Shown here: positions 8,777 to 18,653 of the stretch, one piece after another
Numbering within the stretch: position 1 is the stretch's first letter
How the letters are laid out: each line of letters starts with the position of its first letter
Notes under the pieces: generated by a model
Seen by the model: only the letters and a program-made list of their open reading frames with translations
What the model was told of the DNA's origin: nothing
The model's database searches: none
Made by a program: the position numbers and the translations under genes
Assembly: GCF_000759795.1 (NCBI RefSeq)
Contig: NZ_BBMZ01000002.1
Coordinates: 496,001 to 560,000 of the forward strand
Reading direction: 5' to 3'
Length of the DNA stretch: 64,000 nucleotides
Source of the DNA: Pseudescherichia vulneris NBRC 102420
Lineage (GTDB): Bacteria; Pseudomonadota; Gammaproteobacteria; Enterobacterales; Enterobacteriaceae

Positions 8777-9733
8777 TCAGTAACCCATATTTTTCTTCTT
8801 CTCGAGCTCTTCTTTCGCCGTATCCGGCAGGTAGAGCGTCGATTTGGTCATGGTCATCTTCTCAGGCTGGGTGCCATCTTTTTTGAATTTCTCCAGCGCG
8901 TCGAAGGCCGGGCCAGCCATGTTTGGCGTCAGCTCAACGCTGGCGTTGGCTTCGCCTTCAATCATCGCTTTAAAGATATCCGGCACGCCGTCGATGGAGC
9001 CGGTCAGAATATCTTTGCCCGGCTTCAGGCCTGCCTCTTTGATAGCCTGAATAGCGCCGATGGCCATATCGTCGTTATGGGCATAAACCATGCAGATGTT
9101 CTTGCCGTTGTTCTCGGCTTTGATAAAGCTCTCCATGACCTCTTTCCCTTTACTGCGGGTAAAGTCGCCGGACTGGGAGCGGATAATTTTGATATTTGGT
9201 GCTTTAGCAATGGCGTCAGCGAACCCTTTTTTACGGTCAATCGCTACGCTCGCTCCTACCGTGCCCTGTAGCTCGACAACGTTACACTTCTTATCGCCGA
9301 CGGTTTTGATCAGCCACTCGCCGATCAGCTGGCCTTCCAACACGTTATTGGCGGTCACCGTGGTCATGTAGAGCGACTTATCTTTCACATCAATAGAGCG
9401 GTCGAGGAGGATCACCGGGATCTCGGCATCTTTAGCCTCTTTCAGCACCGGCTCCCAGCCGGTCGCTACTACGGGAGCAATAAAGATGGCATCCACCCCC
9501 TGGGCGATGAAGGAGCGCACCGCCTTGATCTGGTTCTCCTGTTTTTGCTGACCGTCGGCGACTTTCAGCGTAATACCGCGTTTTTCAGCTTCGCTTTTCG
9601 CAACGTTGGTTTCAGCGGCTCGCCAGCCGGACTCGGAGCCGACCTGTGAAAAACCGACGGTTAACGGGGCTGCCATCGCCATAGACGACATGGCTGCTGA
9701 GACTGCTGTGACCAGAAGTAAGCGCTTCCACAT
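8777..9733 (-). CDS. ytfQ: YtfQ, periplasmic galactofuranose-binding protein
   Basis: 318 residues, periplasmic-binding-protein fold of the RbsB/LacI class. The N-terminal signal peptide is about MWKRLLLVTAVSAAMSSMAMA with cleavage before APLTVGFSQ. Conserved family segments are FIAPVVATGWEPVL, LLDRSIDV and YAHNDDMAIGAIQAIKEAG. It delivers galactofuranose to YtfRT/YjfF. First gene of the operon; a GalR/GalS-like operator lies about 130-146 bp upstream. The C-terminus ends KKNMGY as in E. coli. Confidence 0.97.
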   Translation of the reverse strand: MWKRLLLVTAVSAAMSSMAMAAPLTVGFSQVGSESGWRAAETNVAKSEAEKRGITLKVADGQQKQENQIKAVRSFIAQGVDAIFIAPVVATGWEPVLKEAKDAEIPVILLDRSIDVKDKSLYMTTVTANNVLEGQLIGEWLIKTVGDKKCNVVELQGTVGASVAIDRKKGFADAIAKAPNIKIIRSQSGDFTRSKGKEVMESFIKAENNGKNICMVYAHNDDMAIGAIQAIKEAGLKPGKDILTGSIDGVPDIFKAMIEGEANASVELTPNMAGPAFDALEKFKKDGTQPEKMTMTKSTLYLPDTAKEELEKKKNMGY

Positions 9734-9863
9734 AATAACGTCCTCGTAGGGGTGATTATTGTTTGGCTAAAAGATGTTCGCGAAGAGACTATAGCGAATG
9801 AAAGATGTTACGAATTGCGTTACATCACACTTCAAAAAAGTAAATAAAACGTTAATCACAAGT

Positions 9864-9879
9864 TTGTAATCGCTTTCAT
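9864..9879. promoter_or_regulatory. GalR/GalS-type operator upstream of ytfQ
   Basis: TTGTAATCGCTTTCAT fits the gal operator consensus GTGKAANCGNTTNCAC except at the two outermost bases. It lies in the 309-bp gap between divergent ytfQ and ppa. The rest of that gap is AT-rich on the ytfQ side and holds the ppa promoter on the other side. Regulation of ytfQ by GalR is known in E. coli; the site here is inferred from the match. Confidence 0.6.
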
Positions 9880-9996
9880 TTTGCTATGAAAAATGCGGCT
9901 GAGGTTATGTACTTTTCAGTCATGTGAATGGTCTGAGAAACGCGCGATTGGTACGGGGAAAGCGAAAACAGGCGAAGACTTTCAGCGTGAGTTGGC

Positions 9997-10002
9997 TATA
10001 AT
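9997..10002 (+). promoter_or_regulatory. Probable ppa -10 element
   Basis: Perfect TATAAT 40 bp before the ppa ATG, in GGCTATAATACC. No good -35 hexamer is seen at 16-18 bp (GAAGAC/AAGACT), so the start site is likely but not certain. Confidence 0.6.
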
Positions 10003-10042
10003 ACCCGGCACTTGTTTGCCACACATTTTAAAGGAAACAAAC

Positions 10043-10573
10043 ATGAGCTTACTGAACGTACCGGCGGGTAAAGATCTGCCAGAAGACATCTACGTAGTTA
10101 TCGAGATCCCGGCAAACGCCGATCCGATCAAATACGAAATCGACAAAGACACGGGCGCGCTGTTCGTTGACCGCTTCATGTCTACCGCGATGTTCTATCC
10201 GTGCAACTACGGCTACATCAACCACACCCTCTCCCTGGACGGTGACCCGGTTGACGTGCTGGTCCCGACCCCGTACCCGCTGCAGCCGGGTTCAGTGGTT
10301 CGCTGCCGTCCGGTTGGCGTGCTGAAGATGACCGACGAAGCGGGCGAAGATGCCAAGCTGGTTGCGGTTCCGCACACCAAGCTGAGCAAAGAGTACGATC
10401 ACATCAAAGACGTGAACGACCTGCCGGAACTGCTGAAAGCGCAGATCACCCACTTCTTCGAGCACTACAAAGATCTCGAGAAAGGCAAATGGGTTAAGGT
10501 TGACGGCTGGGATAACGCCGAAGCGGCGAAAGCTGAAATCGTGGCCTCTTTCGAGCGCGCTGCGAAGAAGTAA
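10043..10573 (+). CDS. ppa: Inorganic pyrophosphatase
   Basis: 176 residues, exactly the E. coli length. It hydrolyses PPi to phosphate and so drives biosynthetic reactions. The metal-binding motif DGDPVDVLV is present (Asp65, Asp67, Asp70) and [12 protein letters not shown] is near the N-terminus. The ATG at 10043 (MSLLNVPAG) follows AAAGGAAAC; the frame is open further upstream, but that part is not conserved and overlaps the promoter. Codon use is strongly biased, as expected for an abundant protein. Confidence 0.98.
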   Translation: MSLLNVPAGKDLPEDIYVVIEIPANADPIKYEIDKDTGALFVDRFMSTAMFYPCNYGYINHTLSLDGDPVDVLVPTPYPLQPGSVVRCRPVGVLKMTDEAGEDAKLVAVPHTKLSKEYDHIKDVNDLPELLKAQITHFFEHYKDLEKGKWVKVDGWDNAEAAKAEIVASFERAAKK

Positions 10574-10593
10574 TATTTGCCCGCAGTATAAAC

Positions 10594-10624
10594 AGAAACA
10601 CCGCCCTAACGGCGGTGTTTTTTT
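10594..10624 (+). terminator. Rho-independent terminator of ppa
   Basis: GC-rich stem CACCGCC / GGCGGTG, extended by A-T pairs, five-base loop, then a run of T. It starts about 20 bp after the ppa stop. Confidence 0.88.
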
Positions 10625-10661
10625 ATGGATAAAACAGCGCCACCCGAAGGTGGCGCTGCTG

Positions 10662-11006
10662 TTAGTCCCGATCCCTGTCTAACCAGTTCCCGGTCTCTAT
10701 CCGCGTGTGATCATCCACCGATAGCTGGTACACGTACATCCATGCACTGCCGTACGGTGTCTGAATCAATTGACGCTTGTACTCCCCGCCAGCGGTGCGG
10801 AGCTGATCCAGCTCGGCCAGGGTCTCGGCGTCAATACGGTAAACTTCACCCAGCACATGGCCCGGACCGGGCACCGCACCAGGGTAGTGCCCCAGACTGT
10901 ATAGTTGATAATTCTCAACGCTGTGATCGCCCAGCCATTGAGCGTTAGTCATCCAATGACTGTTACCTTGCTTGCGTCGTAAACTGCCGTAAACAAATAT
11001 TCGCAT
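10662..11006 (-). CDS. ytfP: YtfP, gamma-glutamylcyclotransferase-fold protein
   Basis: 114-residue cytoplasmic protein of the GGCT-like/AIG2 family. The hallmark YGSLR motif is at residues 5-9 (MRIFVYGSLR), followed by PGAVPGPG and GEVYRI, which shape the active-site pocket. Exact substrate is unknown for the family member. It starts 2 bp after the tamB stop, so it is the last gene of a tamA-tamB-ytfP operon as in E. coli. Confidence 0.95.
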   Translation of the reverse strand: MRIFVYGSLRRKQGNSHWMTNAQWLGDHSVENYQLYSLGHYPGAVPGPGHVLGEVYRIDAETLAELDQLRTAGGEYKRQLIQTPYGSAWMYVYQLSVDDHTRIETGNWLDRDRD

Positions 11007-11008
11007 TG

Positions 11009-14000
11009 CTAAAACTCAAACTGATAGAGCAGATCTAGTGCCTGGTCTACGCCAGACACCGCTTCCAGATATAGCTTAGGCATTAGGCGATAGCGTAACG
11101 TAAGCGTCGCCAGAGAGTCAAAAATACCCACGCCATACTTCACCTGCAATCCCGGCAGAACATAGCCACTGACCACCACCTGGGAGGAGTCGCCTACGCC
11201 CTGCGTGTCCAATGCCAGATTGCTAACGCCAAAGGTCTCGCCGATTCGACCCACAACCTGTCCGCTCTGGGCAACGCCCAAGCCCACCAGCGCCGACGTC
11301 ATCGCTGCGCTGTCGCTCTGTGTGCTCTCCAGCCCCTGGCCGCGAAGCAGATAGGAGAGTGCTTCCTGCTGCGACATCGCCGGGTCAGAGAAGATCTCCG
11401 CCTTCGGTTCGTCGGCAGTTCCGGTCACACGTACGCCAGCTATAACGTCGTTTTCAGTGGATTCCGGGTTACGGATCGCTTCGATGTTAAGCAAAGGTTG
11501 ATCCGGCGGACCCGAGAACAATAACTCACCTTTGCGCACAATCAAATCCTGACCGTACGCGTGGAAGCGACCTTCGGGAATATTAATCTGCCCGTTTAAA
11601 CCAAGTCCTTGTTTATCCTGAGCAACTTTAAGATCGCCCGTTAAGCGTGCTTTTAAGCCAAACGCGTCCAGACGCACGTTATTGCCCACGTGAACGGTTA
11701 AATTACTGTTGATCGGGATGCCTGCGGTCTGTGGCTCCTCCGGCTGCAGCTGGTTGTTAAGCATCACTTCGTCGCTGGAGACCCCTACCGCGCTCTCCGG
11801 TACGTCGTGAACCACGATGCGCGCCCATGGCACGTCAATGCTGCCGTCGAGAGTGAAGAGCTGCGGCGTGGCCTCAAATACCACGTCCGGGGAGGCATCA
11901 AGACGGACCATCGGCGGGACGGTAATGCGTACCCGGCTGCCCTTCGCCGCAATCCGTGCGCGCCAGTTGTCGATCTGGCTCCAGTCGGCGTTACCGCTCA
12001 GGTTAATCTCGCCCTGCCGCGTGCGGACTACCCCTTGCAGCGTCGAGCTTTGACCGTTGAAGTTCATCGCCACCTGGCTAGGCTGCATCTCAAACGGCAT
12101 AAAGTTGGCGTCGATATCCACGCCGTTCAGCCCCATCTGGCCAAACAGCTGCGGACTCTGCACGTTGCCCGCCAGCCGCAGGTTCGCGTTGAGCGTACCC
12201 GCTGCCTTCTCGCCTCGGGAGAAGATGGCGTTGATCATCGCGATGGAGAAGTTGCGGATATTGACCGTGCCGCCGAGGTTACGCTGCCCCTGAGGATCGG
12301 TGACCTGCACCTGGCCGTCAAACTGACCGTTATTGGTCAGGCGCATCATCCAGCCGAGATCGGCGCGGTTATCACGCAGCCTGGCATTGAGGTTAAGCGT
12401 ATCGAACGCCACCCGCAGCGGCGCATCGTTGACGGTCTGCGTCACCCGCACGTTGCGTCCGGCCAGGGTCACTTCACCCTGCGGCAGCCCCGGTTTGGTG
12501 GTATCCCAGCTGACATCCGCCCGGCCGCTGAACGATCCGCTGGCCTGGGTGGTATCTGGCATAAAGGGTTTCAGCATCGCCAGGTCGAAGCGGTTCAGGT
12601 TAACCACCGCCCGCCCCTCTGCGCCTGCGTCCACGGTCTGAGGTACGCACAGCTCCGCATTAGGGTTCGTCCAGCAGTGCGGCCCAATGCTTACCTTCTG
12701 CTCCTCGCCACGGTAGTCGAGGGCGATGGCGCGATTCAGCGACCACGGCCCGACCGGGGTAGCAAAACGCGTATCGCTCAGGGTGCCTTTCCAGCGCTGG
12801 TTAGCGCGATCAAAGCTGCCCGCCAGGCGGAGCTGGCCGGACACCGGCTCGCCCTGCGCCCGCAGGTTCAGCTCATGCTGCTTCTCGCTGCCTTTGGCAT
12901 CCAGGGTGACCAGGCTCAGGTTAACGCCCGGCTGCACGATGCGCTCCACGCGGGCGGTGAGGTTACCGGCGATCTGATCGGTGGACTTTATGTCGCCCTC
13001 AACGCGCACGCGGGCGATAGAGAGCTCCTGCCAGCGCAGGTTGTTGGCGGTGATATCCGCCTGCACCTGCGGCGCATCCACTGTGCCCCGTACTTTGACT
13101 AACCCCTTCGCCGTGCCGCCCAGGCCCGGCAGCGCGTTATCCAACCCCGGTGCGTCGATGTTGGCGTCGAGATTCAGCGCCTTCACGCCCAGCTCGCCTT
13201 TGACGTCGGCGCTGTTACGCCCCAGCTCAAGGTGCAGGCCCGGTACGGTCCACTGCATATAGCTGTTGCCCTTGAGCGAACCGTTGACGTTAACTTTGTT
13301 GTTCTTGACGTTGCCGGTGATTTTCATCTCCGGCACTTCCATCTGCCAGCTGCCGCCGTAGAGGCTGCCGCGGGTTTTAATCAGGCCGTTGAGCTTCGAC
13401 GGCCAGTCGGGCACCTCTTTGGCCGTATTGATGCCGTTAAGCGTCAGCTCCCCACGCCAGCTGATGGCCTGCTGCCAGTCGAGCAGCGCCTTCAGCTCGG
13501 TTTTACCCTCCAGCGCGGCGATGGTCAGCTTGTCGAGATTGATCTGCTGCTCGTTGCCTTTCGCGTCCAGCGTGATGGTCGCAGGCGGAACCTGCTGCCC
13601 TTTTACCGCCGTGCGGAACGAGAGGGTGTAGTCGGTCATCTTACCGCTCAGCTTCAGCCGCAGGTCGTCAGCCTGGTACTGCCGTTCGCCGGTAAAGGGC
13701 CAGTAGAGCTGCTCGCTAATGATGTCCAGGTTCAGAGGCAGCCCGGCCTCTGCCAGCTGCGTCTTCGCCCGCAGCACCATGTCCACTGGGCCAGAAAGGT
13801 TAACCCCCACGTCAAGCGTCTCGCGCAGTGCGCCGCCGATCTTGAGCTTCATCTTCTCGCCCTTCAGGGGATCGACGTTCAGCGTGCTGTTGAGGGTGAT
13901 ATCGACCGGCCAAGTGTTGCTCAGCTGCGCCGTGCCGGTGGCGTTAACCGTGCCCTGATTTGAGTCGATATCAAGGGTGTCGAGCCGGGTGTTGCCGTCG

Positions 14001-14785
14001 ATGCTACTCACCTTCAGCAGCAGGTTGCGCACCACAATGTCGGTATCACCGGTAAGGCGCAGCTGCTCACCGCGAAACTCTTCAATATTGAGGTTGAGCG
14101 GTAGATGAACGTCGGTCATCTCCGGCAGCACCGGCTTAGAGAAGAGATCCTTCAGCGTTTCACCCAGAGGCTTCTCCTCGGGCTTCGGCTGCTCGATCTT
14201 CGGCTCGACGATCTGCTCCTGAGCCACGTCGGCCACCTTCGGCAGGGCAATCAGCAGCCCCTGTAAGGAGGTGGGCTTAACGGTCAGGTTTTTCTCCTGC
14301 CAGTTCAGGCCGGTGGAGAAATCCATCACCGAAACGGTGGTGTTATCGATCTTGATATTGACGTTGTTCAGCGCCACTCGGCTGAGGGTAATCGGATAGG
14401 GGGTAGAGAGATCGAGCGGCCCGCTATCCTCCTCCTCCACCTGAGCGGCAGGCGGCATCTTGGTGCTATCTACCGTCACGTTAATGTCTTTTAGCGACAG
14501 ATCGTTAACGCACAGGCTGCTGTCCCGCAGGCAGGCAAGCTTGACCGCAAGGTGGATCTCGCCGGCGTTAACCGCCACGCCGGGCTGGTCATAGCGAATA
14601 TTACGCAGGGTCAGGTCGCGCCAGCCGCCGGTAACCTGGCCAATCTCCAGCCCCGGCACCCAGCGGTTCGCGGCCTTAAACAGAATATGCAGCCCGCTGG
14701 TGGTGCCCACCAGGAACGCCACCGCCCCCAGTAGCAGCACAATAAACACTACCACTCCGAGGCTTATCTTCTTCCATAAACTCAT
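11009..14785 (-). CDS. tamB: TamB, inner-membrane-anchored envelope lipid/protein transport bridge
   Basis: 1258 residues against 1259 in E. coli. N-terminal signal anchor (about residues 7-27, [17 protein letters not shown]), then a very long region of amphipathic beta-strands that forms the hydrophobic groove, and the C-terminal TamB/DUF490 domain ending LLYQFEF. TamB spans the periplasm, binds TamA in the outer membrane and contributes to phospholipid movement and autotransporter assembly. The start overlaps the tamA stop by 4 bp (ATGA-type overlap), so they are translationally coupled. Confidence 0.97.
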   Translation of the reverse strand: MSLWKKISLGVVVFIVLLLGAVAFLVGTTSGLHILFKAANRWVPGLEIGQVTGGWRDLTLRNIRYDQPGVAVNAGEIHLAVKLACLRDSSLCVNDLSLKDINVTVDSTKMPPAAQVEEEDSGPLDLSTPYPITLSRVALNNVNIKIDNTTVSVMDFSTGLNWQEKNLTVKPTSLQGLLIALPKVADVAQEQIVEPKIEQPKPEEKPLGETLKDLFSKPVLPEMTDVHLPLNLNIEEFRGEQLRLTGDTDIVVRNLLLKVSSIDGNTRLDTLDIDSNQGTVNATGTAQLSNTWPVDITLNSTLNVDPLKGEKMKLKIGGALRETLDVGVNLSGPVDMVLRAKTQLAEAGLPLNLDIISEQLYWPFTGERQYQADDLRLKLSGKMTDYTLSFRTAVKGQQVPPATITLDAKGNEQQINLDKLTIAALEGKTELKALLDWQQAISWRGELTLNGINTAKEVPDWPSKLNGLIKTRGSLYGGSWQMEVPEMKITGNVKNNKVNVNGSLKGNSYMQWTVPGLHLELGRNSADVKGELGVKALNLDANIDAPGLDNALPGLGGTAKGLVKVRGTVDAPQVQADITANNLRWQELSIARVRVEGDIKSTDQIAGNLTARVERIVQPGVNLSLVTLDAKGSEKQHELNLRAQGEPVSGQLRLAGSFDRANQRWKGTLSDTRFATPVGPWSLNRAIALDYRGEEQKVSIGPHCWTNPNAELCVPQTVDAGAEGRAVVNLNRFDLAMLKPFMPDTTQASGSFSGRADVSWDTTKPGLPQGEVTLAGRNVRVTQTVNDAPLRVAFDTLNLNARLRDNRADLGWMMRLTNNGQFDGQVQVTDPQGQRNLGGTVNIRNFSIAMINAIFSRGEKAAGTLNANLRLAGNVQSPQLFGQMGLNGVDIDANFMPFEMQPSQVAMNFNGQSSTLQGVVRTRQGEINLSGNADWSQIDNWRARIAAKGSRVRITVPPMVRLDASPDVVFEATPQLFTLDGSIDVPWARIVVHDVPESAVGVSSDEVMLNNQLQPEEPQTAGIPINSNLTVHVGNNVRLDAFGLKARLTGDLKVAQDKQGLGLNGQINIPEGRFHAYGQDLIVRKGELLFSGPPDQPLLNIEAIRNPESTENDVIAGVRVTGTADEPKAEIFSDPAMSQQEALSYLLRGQGLESTQSDSAAMTSALVGLGVAQSGQVVGRIGETFGVSNLALDTQGVGDSSQVVVSGYVLPGLQVKYGVGIFDSLATLTLRYRLMPKLYLEAVSGVDQALDLLYQFEF

Positions 14786-16515
14786 AATTCAGGCCCCAGA
14801 CCGATGTAGAACTGTAGATCGTGTTTATCGTCGTCGGCGATGGGCACGGCAAAATCAAGCTTTATCGGCCCGACCGGCGACTGCCAGCGCACGCCCACGC
14901 CTGCGCCGGTTTTAAAGTCGCTGCGACGAATGTCGCTCACCGCCTCGCCGCTGTCGATGAAGGTCGCGCCCCACCACTTGCCGGTAACGTTGTACTGATA
15001 CTCCAGCGAGCCGGTTGCCAGCTTCGAGGCCCCCTTCAGCTTGCCTTCGCTATCCTCTGGTGAAATCGATTTGTATTTATAGCCACGGATGCTGCGATCG
15101 CCCCCGGCGAAGAAGCGCAGATCTGGCGGCACGCGGTCGAAGTCGCCGGTTTCGATCCAGCCCAGATTGCCGCGTACGACAAAGCGGTGGCGATCGTAGA
15201 GGGTACGGATCCAGACGTTCTGCGCCTGCAGTACCGAGAAGTCGACGTCGGAACCCCAGGCGGTGTTGGAGTAGTCGATGGAGTAGCGCTGGGAGTCGCC
15301 CCAGGTCGGCATCAGGCCGCCGCGGGAGCGGGTCCGGCTAATCATCACGCCAGGGTAAAGCAGCATGGTGGTGTTGGTCACGCTGCCCTGGGTAAAGTGA
15401 TCCAGACTCCAGCGCAGGTTAATGGCGCGCTGCCAGCCGCTAGAGAGATCCCAGTAGCGGGAGAGCGCCAGAGTAGTAGAATCCGCCTCGGTATCGTTAA
15501 GATCGGTACGCTTAAAGCCGCCCTGCACCAGGTAGTACTGCTCCAGCGGGTTTTTCAGCAGCGGCATCTTGTAGCTAAAGTCGAGCTGCTGCTCAGGGGC
15601 GGAGATGCTGGTAGAGGTAGTAAAGCTGTGGCCGTAGGAGTTGATCCACGGCTTGCGCCAGGTGGCCTTCACGCGCGGACCCACGTCGGTGGAGTAGCCC
15701 ACCCCGGTCTCTATCGTATTCTGCGTCCGCGGCGAGACCACGCCATGCAGCGGCAGCACCTTGGTTTTACGGGATTTTTCAAACTCTGGGGCAACAATCA
15801 CCGAGTTAAACCAGCCGGTGGCGGAGAGACGGCGGTTCAGCTCCGCCAGATCCTTGGTTTGATACTCATCGCCCTCTTTAAAGGGCACCAGGTTTTGCAG
15901 ATATTCGTCGCGGATCTGTGAGCCTTCAAACGTCACCTTGCCGAAGCGGTAGCGCTGCCCGCTGTCGTAATCGATATCCCAGAATGCCTGATGACGGTCG
16001 AGGGCAATGCCGAGCTGGCTTTTGTTGAAGGCGCTATCGAAGTAGCCTTTGCGCAGCGCCACGCTGGTGAGGCCCTTCTTAAAGCTGTCGTAGTCGTTGT
16101 GGTTCAGCACGGTGCCGATCGCCGGACGGGTTTTTAGCAGATCGAGGTAATCACTGTCGGTGCGCGCTCCGCCGCGCAGGATCACATCCGTCCCCCCTAC
16201 GCGCACAGGCGTGCCGGGCGAGACGCGGGCGATTAGCACCTGACGGCCCTTCGCCGGCGGCGGACGCAGTTCAAAATCGATGGTCGGCTCATAGTAGCCC
16301 AGCGCTTTTAATCCATCGCGGATAGCATCATCAACGCGAGCGCGGAAACGCTGGTCCGCCGTTACTTCATCACTCTCAATGGTCGAAAGCTGGGCGCGAA
16401 CGTTTTTTTGCAGCGCGCCCGATAACCCCTCCACCTGTAAACGGACGTTTGCCGCTAAGGCCGTCCCGCTTACCAGCAGCAGGGTAGTGAAACCTATCAG
16501 TCGGATGTGTGGCAC
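14782..16515 (-). CDS. tamA: TamA, Omp85-family outer-membrane protein
   Basis: 577 residues, same as E. coli. Signal peptide [21 protein letters not shown] with cleavage before ANVRLQ, three POTRA-like repeats to about residue 265, then a 16-strand Omp85 barrel. The barrel carries the L6 loop RGY motif ([14 protein letters not shown]) and ends with the aromatic-rich [10 protein letters not shown]. It is divergent from msrA over about 210 bp and is first gene of the tamA-tamB-ytfP operon. Confidence 0.97.
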   Translation of the reverse strand: MPHIRLIGFTTLLLVSGTALAANVRLQVEGLSGALQKNVRAQLSTIESDEVTADQRFRARVDDAIRDGLKALGYYEPTIDFELRPPPAKGRQVLIARVSPGTPVRVGGTDVILRGGARTDSDYLDLLKTRPAIGTVLNHNDYDSFKKGLTSVALRKGYFDSAFNKSQLGIALDRHQAFWDIDYDSGQRYRFGKVTFEGSQIRDEYLQNLVPFKEGDEYQTKDLAELNRRLSATGWFNSVIVAPEFEKSRKTKVLPLHGVVSPRTQNTIETGVGYSTDVGPRVKATWRKPWINSYGHSFTTSTSISAPEQQLDFSYKMPLLKNPLEQYYLVQGGFKRTDLNDTEADSTTLALSRYWDLSSGWQRAINLRWSLDHFTQGSVTNTTMLLYPGVMISRTRSRGGLMPTWGDSQRYSIDYSNTAWGSDVDFSVLQAQNVWIRTLYDRHRFVVRGNLGWIETGDFDRVPPDLRFFAGGDRSIRGYKYKSISPEDSEGKLKGASKLATGSLEYQYNVTGKWWGATFIDSGEAVSDIRRSDFKTGAGVGVRWQSPVGPIKLDFAVPIADDDKHDLQFYIGLGPEL

Positions 16516-16726
16516 GTTCTCTCCTGAATATCAGGCTCCCTGAGGTAAGGAAACCGAAATGCCGCTCCCCGGCTTAACAAATAACCCAACATAATGGGTT
16601 GAAAAATGGCTGGCTAGCCCAATATTTCTTAATGTTTAAATCTAGCCGTATTTGCAGCATTTATTGTGTTCAATTCAACGCTGCGTTACAACCTCGATCA
16701 CACATCTGTTCCTGGGAGGCCACACC

Positions 16727-17368
16727 GTGAGTCTATTTGATAAGAAGCGCCTTGTTACTCAAGCGGATGCATTGCCAGGACGCAATACACCTATGCCGGT
16801 TGCCAGTTTGCATGCCGTTAACGAGCACTCAATGACTAACGTCCCCGAGGGAATGGAGACCGCGCTGTTTGCGATGGGCTGCTTCTGGGGCGTAGAGCGC
16901 CTGTTCTGGGTGTTGCCCGGCGTCTACAGCACCGCCGCAGGCTACGCGGGCGGCTATACGCCGAATCCGACCTACCGCGAAGTATGTTCCGGCCAGACCG
17001 GCCACGCTGAAGCCGTGCGCGTGGTGTATGACCCGAGCGTGATTAGCTACGAGCAGCTGTTGCAGGTCTTCTGGGAGAACCACGATCCAGCCCAGGGCAT
17101 GCGTCAGGGCAATGACCATGGCACCCAGTACCGCTCAGCGATTTATCCGCTGACGCCGGAGCAGGAAACGGCTGCGAAAGCGAGCCTGGCCCGCTTCCAG
17201 GCGGCGATGCGCGCTGCCGGGGACGATCGCACCGTGACCACCGAGATCAAAACCGCTGGCCCGTTCTACTATGCCGAGGACGATCACCAGCAGTATCTGC
17301 ACAAGAACCCGTACGGGTACTGCGGGATCGGTGGGATTGGGGTGTGTCTGCCGCCGCAGACGGTCTAG
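16727..17368 (+). CDS. msrA: MsrA, peptide methionine-(S)-S-oxide reductase
   Basis: 213 residues. Start is the GTG at 16727 with GGAGG seven bases upstream and MSLFDKK as in E. coli; the frame is open to 16652 but the extra residues do not match. The catalytic motif GCFWG is at 51-55 with Cys52. The resolving cysteines Cys199 and Cys207 are in [12 protein letters not shown]. It repairs oxidised methionine in the cytoplasm using thioredoxin. A perfect bidirectional hairpin follows, then the Rhs-type island. Confidence 0.97.
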   Translation: MSLFDKKRLVTQADALPGRNTPMPVASLHAVNEHSMTNVPEGMETALFAMGCFWGVERLFWVLPGVYSTAAGYAGGYTPNPTYREVCSGQTGHAEAVRVVYDPSVISYEQLLQVFWENHDPAQGMRQGNDHGTQYRSAIYPLTPEQETAAKASLARFQAAMRAAGDDRTVTTEIKTAGPFYYAEDDHQQYLHKNPYGYCGIGGIGVCLPPQTV

Positions 17369-17374
17369 CGGAGT

Positions 17375-17404
17375 AATTGTGCCACGCAGGTGCGTGGCAC
17401 AATT
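17375..17404. terminator. Bidirectional terminator between msrA and the RHS-core gene
   Basis: Perfect 13-bp stem AATTGTGCCACGC / GCGTGGCACAATT with AGGT loop, followed by GTATTTTG on the + strand. It marks the left boundary of the AT-rich island. Confidence 0.85.
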
Positions 17405-17446
17405 GTATTTTGTCAAATACGCGTTACATATCTAATGACGACTCCG

Positions 17447-17507
17447 TTTCAAAATACTTCTTTTAAATTTAAGCATGATTCAGTTTCATAATGCTTCTTT
17501 TATATTT
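17447..17507. repeat. Imperfect 24-bp direct repeat, 37-bp offset, across the RHS-core stop codon
   Basis: The copies at 17447-17470 and 17484-17507 agree at 21 of 24 bases (shared core CTTCTTTTA). The right copy encodes part of the C-terminus and the left copy lies mostly after the stop, in another frame. It may be a slippage duplication or a relic of cassette exchange at the 3' end. Confidence 0.6.
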
Positions 17508-18587
17508 AACATAGTCTAAGAACTGTTTCCCTTTGTCCTTACCCCATACCACGTCATCGTATGCGTTGTGCACCTTACGTCCAAAGCTCATCCCAAAATT
17601 AGCGATGCCAAAAGCAGTCGAGATAAATGATAAATCTTCTGCCACCTGGGGATTTTTCTCCCTGACTGCCGCACTGGCAATGCTAAATCCAGTACTTGAA
17701 AGATTTAATATAGCATTGATGGACTCATAAATTAATTTTGTGTTACTCAGACCACTATCAACATTTTCAGCTGTAGAGAAAATGTTTATTTCTACACCAG
17801 AGACCTCTTCAAGAACCTCTTCTACCGCTACTACAACATCAAATTTTTCAATCCTTGGCGAAATAGCTTCAACGACCTCGGTTATAGTATGAGTGGTGCT
17901 TTTTAATTCACCGGCTTCATTAATAAGTGAAACGGGTTTATTAACAGCTTCCCAGAGATGTTCCGCCCCCCGGGGGGCTAAGTGCTTCATAGCTCTAACA
18001 AGGCGATCCACTGGAGAGTATGTTGATGTGACAACATGGATAATACCGAAAGCAAAAGAGGCTTTTTCTAATTTAACAGCTGCTTGAGGATTATTTTCAC
18101 CTACCATATAGGCGCTATAGTTTGTTATAGCTGATGCGATTTTCGTACCATAAGTTAACGTATATTTAGTCATCATTCCTACTTTTGATGCTACCGATGC
18201 AGCGGTTTCTTCTGTAAACACATATTTAAGAAGAGAAGCAATACCAGCAATAAACCATTTAAAAATCCCATGACCACTTGGATCGGTAAAATTCACTGGA
18301 TCGTTCTCACAATAAGCATAAGGGTTAATCCCTCCAACCCCGAATGGACTTTCGTTGTCCGGACAGTTAAAGCGCATTAGTATGGGATTATAGGCACGAT
18401 AGCCATTGCCCAGATGTGATACTCCAGTCAGGGGATCCTGCCGCTCGCCGTTATAGCCGGGAAACGTGCTATTAGCCGAATTATTACCGCTGCCAAATGC
18501 AGAGTAAAGATTAACCTGCTGATTACTGCCGTCGTAAGCCAGCTGTGTACTATTATTTTGATTCACACCAAGAAGTTGTATAGCCAT
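17469..18587 (-). CDS. Short RHS-core protein with unrecognised C-terminal (putative toxin) domain
   Basis: 372 residues, AT-rich relative to neighbours. Residues 44-106 are an RHS-associated core: GYNGERQDPLTG, GNGYRAYNPILMRF, a PD...GGINPYAY segment and closing DPVNFTDPSGH. In the family, the core ends the beta-cocoon and cuts off the polymorphic toxin; the two likely aspartates are Asp77 and Asp102, with His in place of the usual Leu after DPSG. The layout resembles short RHS-core proteins of Pseudomonas (recalled, not searched). Residues 107-372 match no toxin fold I know. They contain several hydrophobic helices and a repeated element (about 158-182 and 304-328, both with ENNPQ/EKNPQ and AFGI). 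The AGGAG Shine-Dalgarno lies eight bases before the ATG. No immunity gene follows: the next 100 bp hold only a terminator and msrA's end. Confidence 0.75.
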   Translation of the reverse strand: MAIQLLGVNQNNSTQLAYDGSNQQVNLYSAFGSGNNSANSTFPGYNGERQDPLTGVSHLGNGYRAYNPILMRFNCPDNESPFGVGGINPYAYCENDPVNFTDPSGHGIFKWFIAGIASLLKYVFTEETAASVASKVGMMTKYTLTYGTKIASAITNYSAYMVGENNPQAAVKLEKASFAFGIIHVVTSTYSPVDRLVRAMKHLAPRGAEHLWEAVNKPVSLINEAGELKSTTHTITEVVEAISPRIEKFDVVVAVEEVLEEVSGVEINIFSTAENVDSGLSNTKLIYESINAILNLSSTGFSIASAAVREKNPQVAEDLSFISTAFGIANFGMSFGRKVHNAYDDVVWGKDKGKQFLDYVKYKRSIMKLNHA

Positions 18588-18590
18588 AAT

Positions 18591-18653
18591 TTAAACTCCT
18601 ATTAAGAGATAAACATGCCGACAGAACATCGCACTAATACTAATAAAATTCAT
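18591..18653 (-). CDS. 20-codon linker ORF between the YD-repeat and RHS-core genes
   Basis: The ATG overlaps the TGA of the upstream YD-repeat gene (ATGA), and the TAA ends three bases before the ATG of the RHS-core gene, in the same frame as it. It encodes a small hydrophobic peptide (starts MNFISIS, ends LLIGV). The Shine-Dalgarno of the RHS-core gene lies inside it, so it could couple translation of the two large proteins. It may equally be chance; no homology is claimed. Confidence 0.3.
   Translation of the reverse strand: MNFISISAMFCRHVYLLIGV

Noticed and set aside
11807-13102. 431-codon plus-strand frame inside tamB
   Set aside because: Antisense shadow of tamB, without recognisable features.
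17369-17468. Immunity gene downstream of the putative toxin
   Set aside because: Only the terminator hairpin and a short AT-rich repeat are present; no start with a Shine-Dalgarno or ORF of useful length.
18587-18653. Possible single frameshift joining the YD-repeat and RHS-core genes into one Rhs protein
   Set aside because: After any frameshift, an in-frame TAA at 18591-18593 still stops translation before the core gene, and the core gene has its own Shine-Dalgarno and ATG; a simple frameshift does not restore a fusion.
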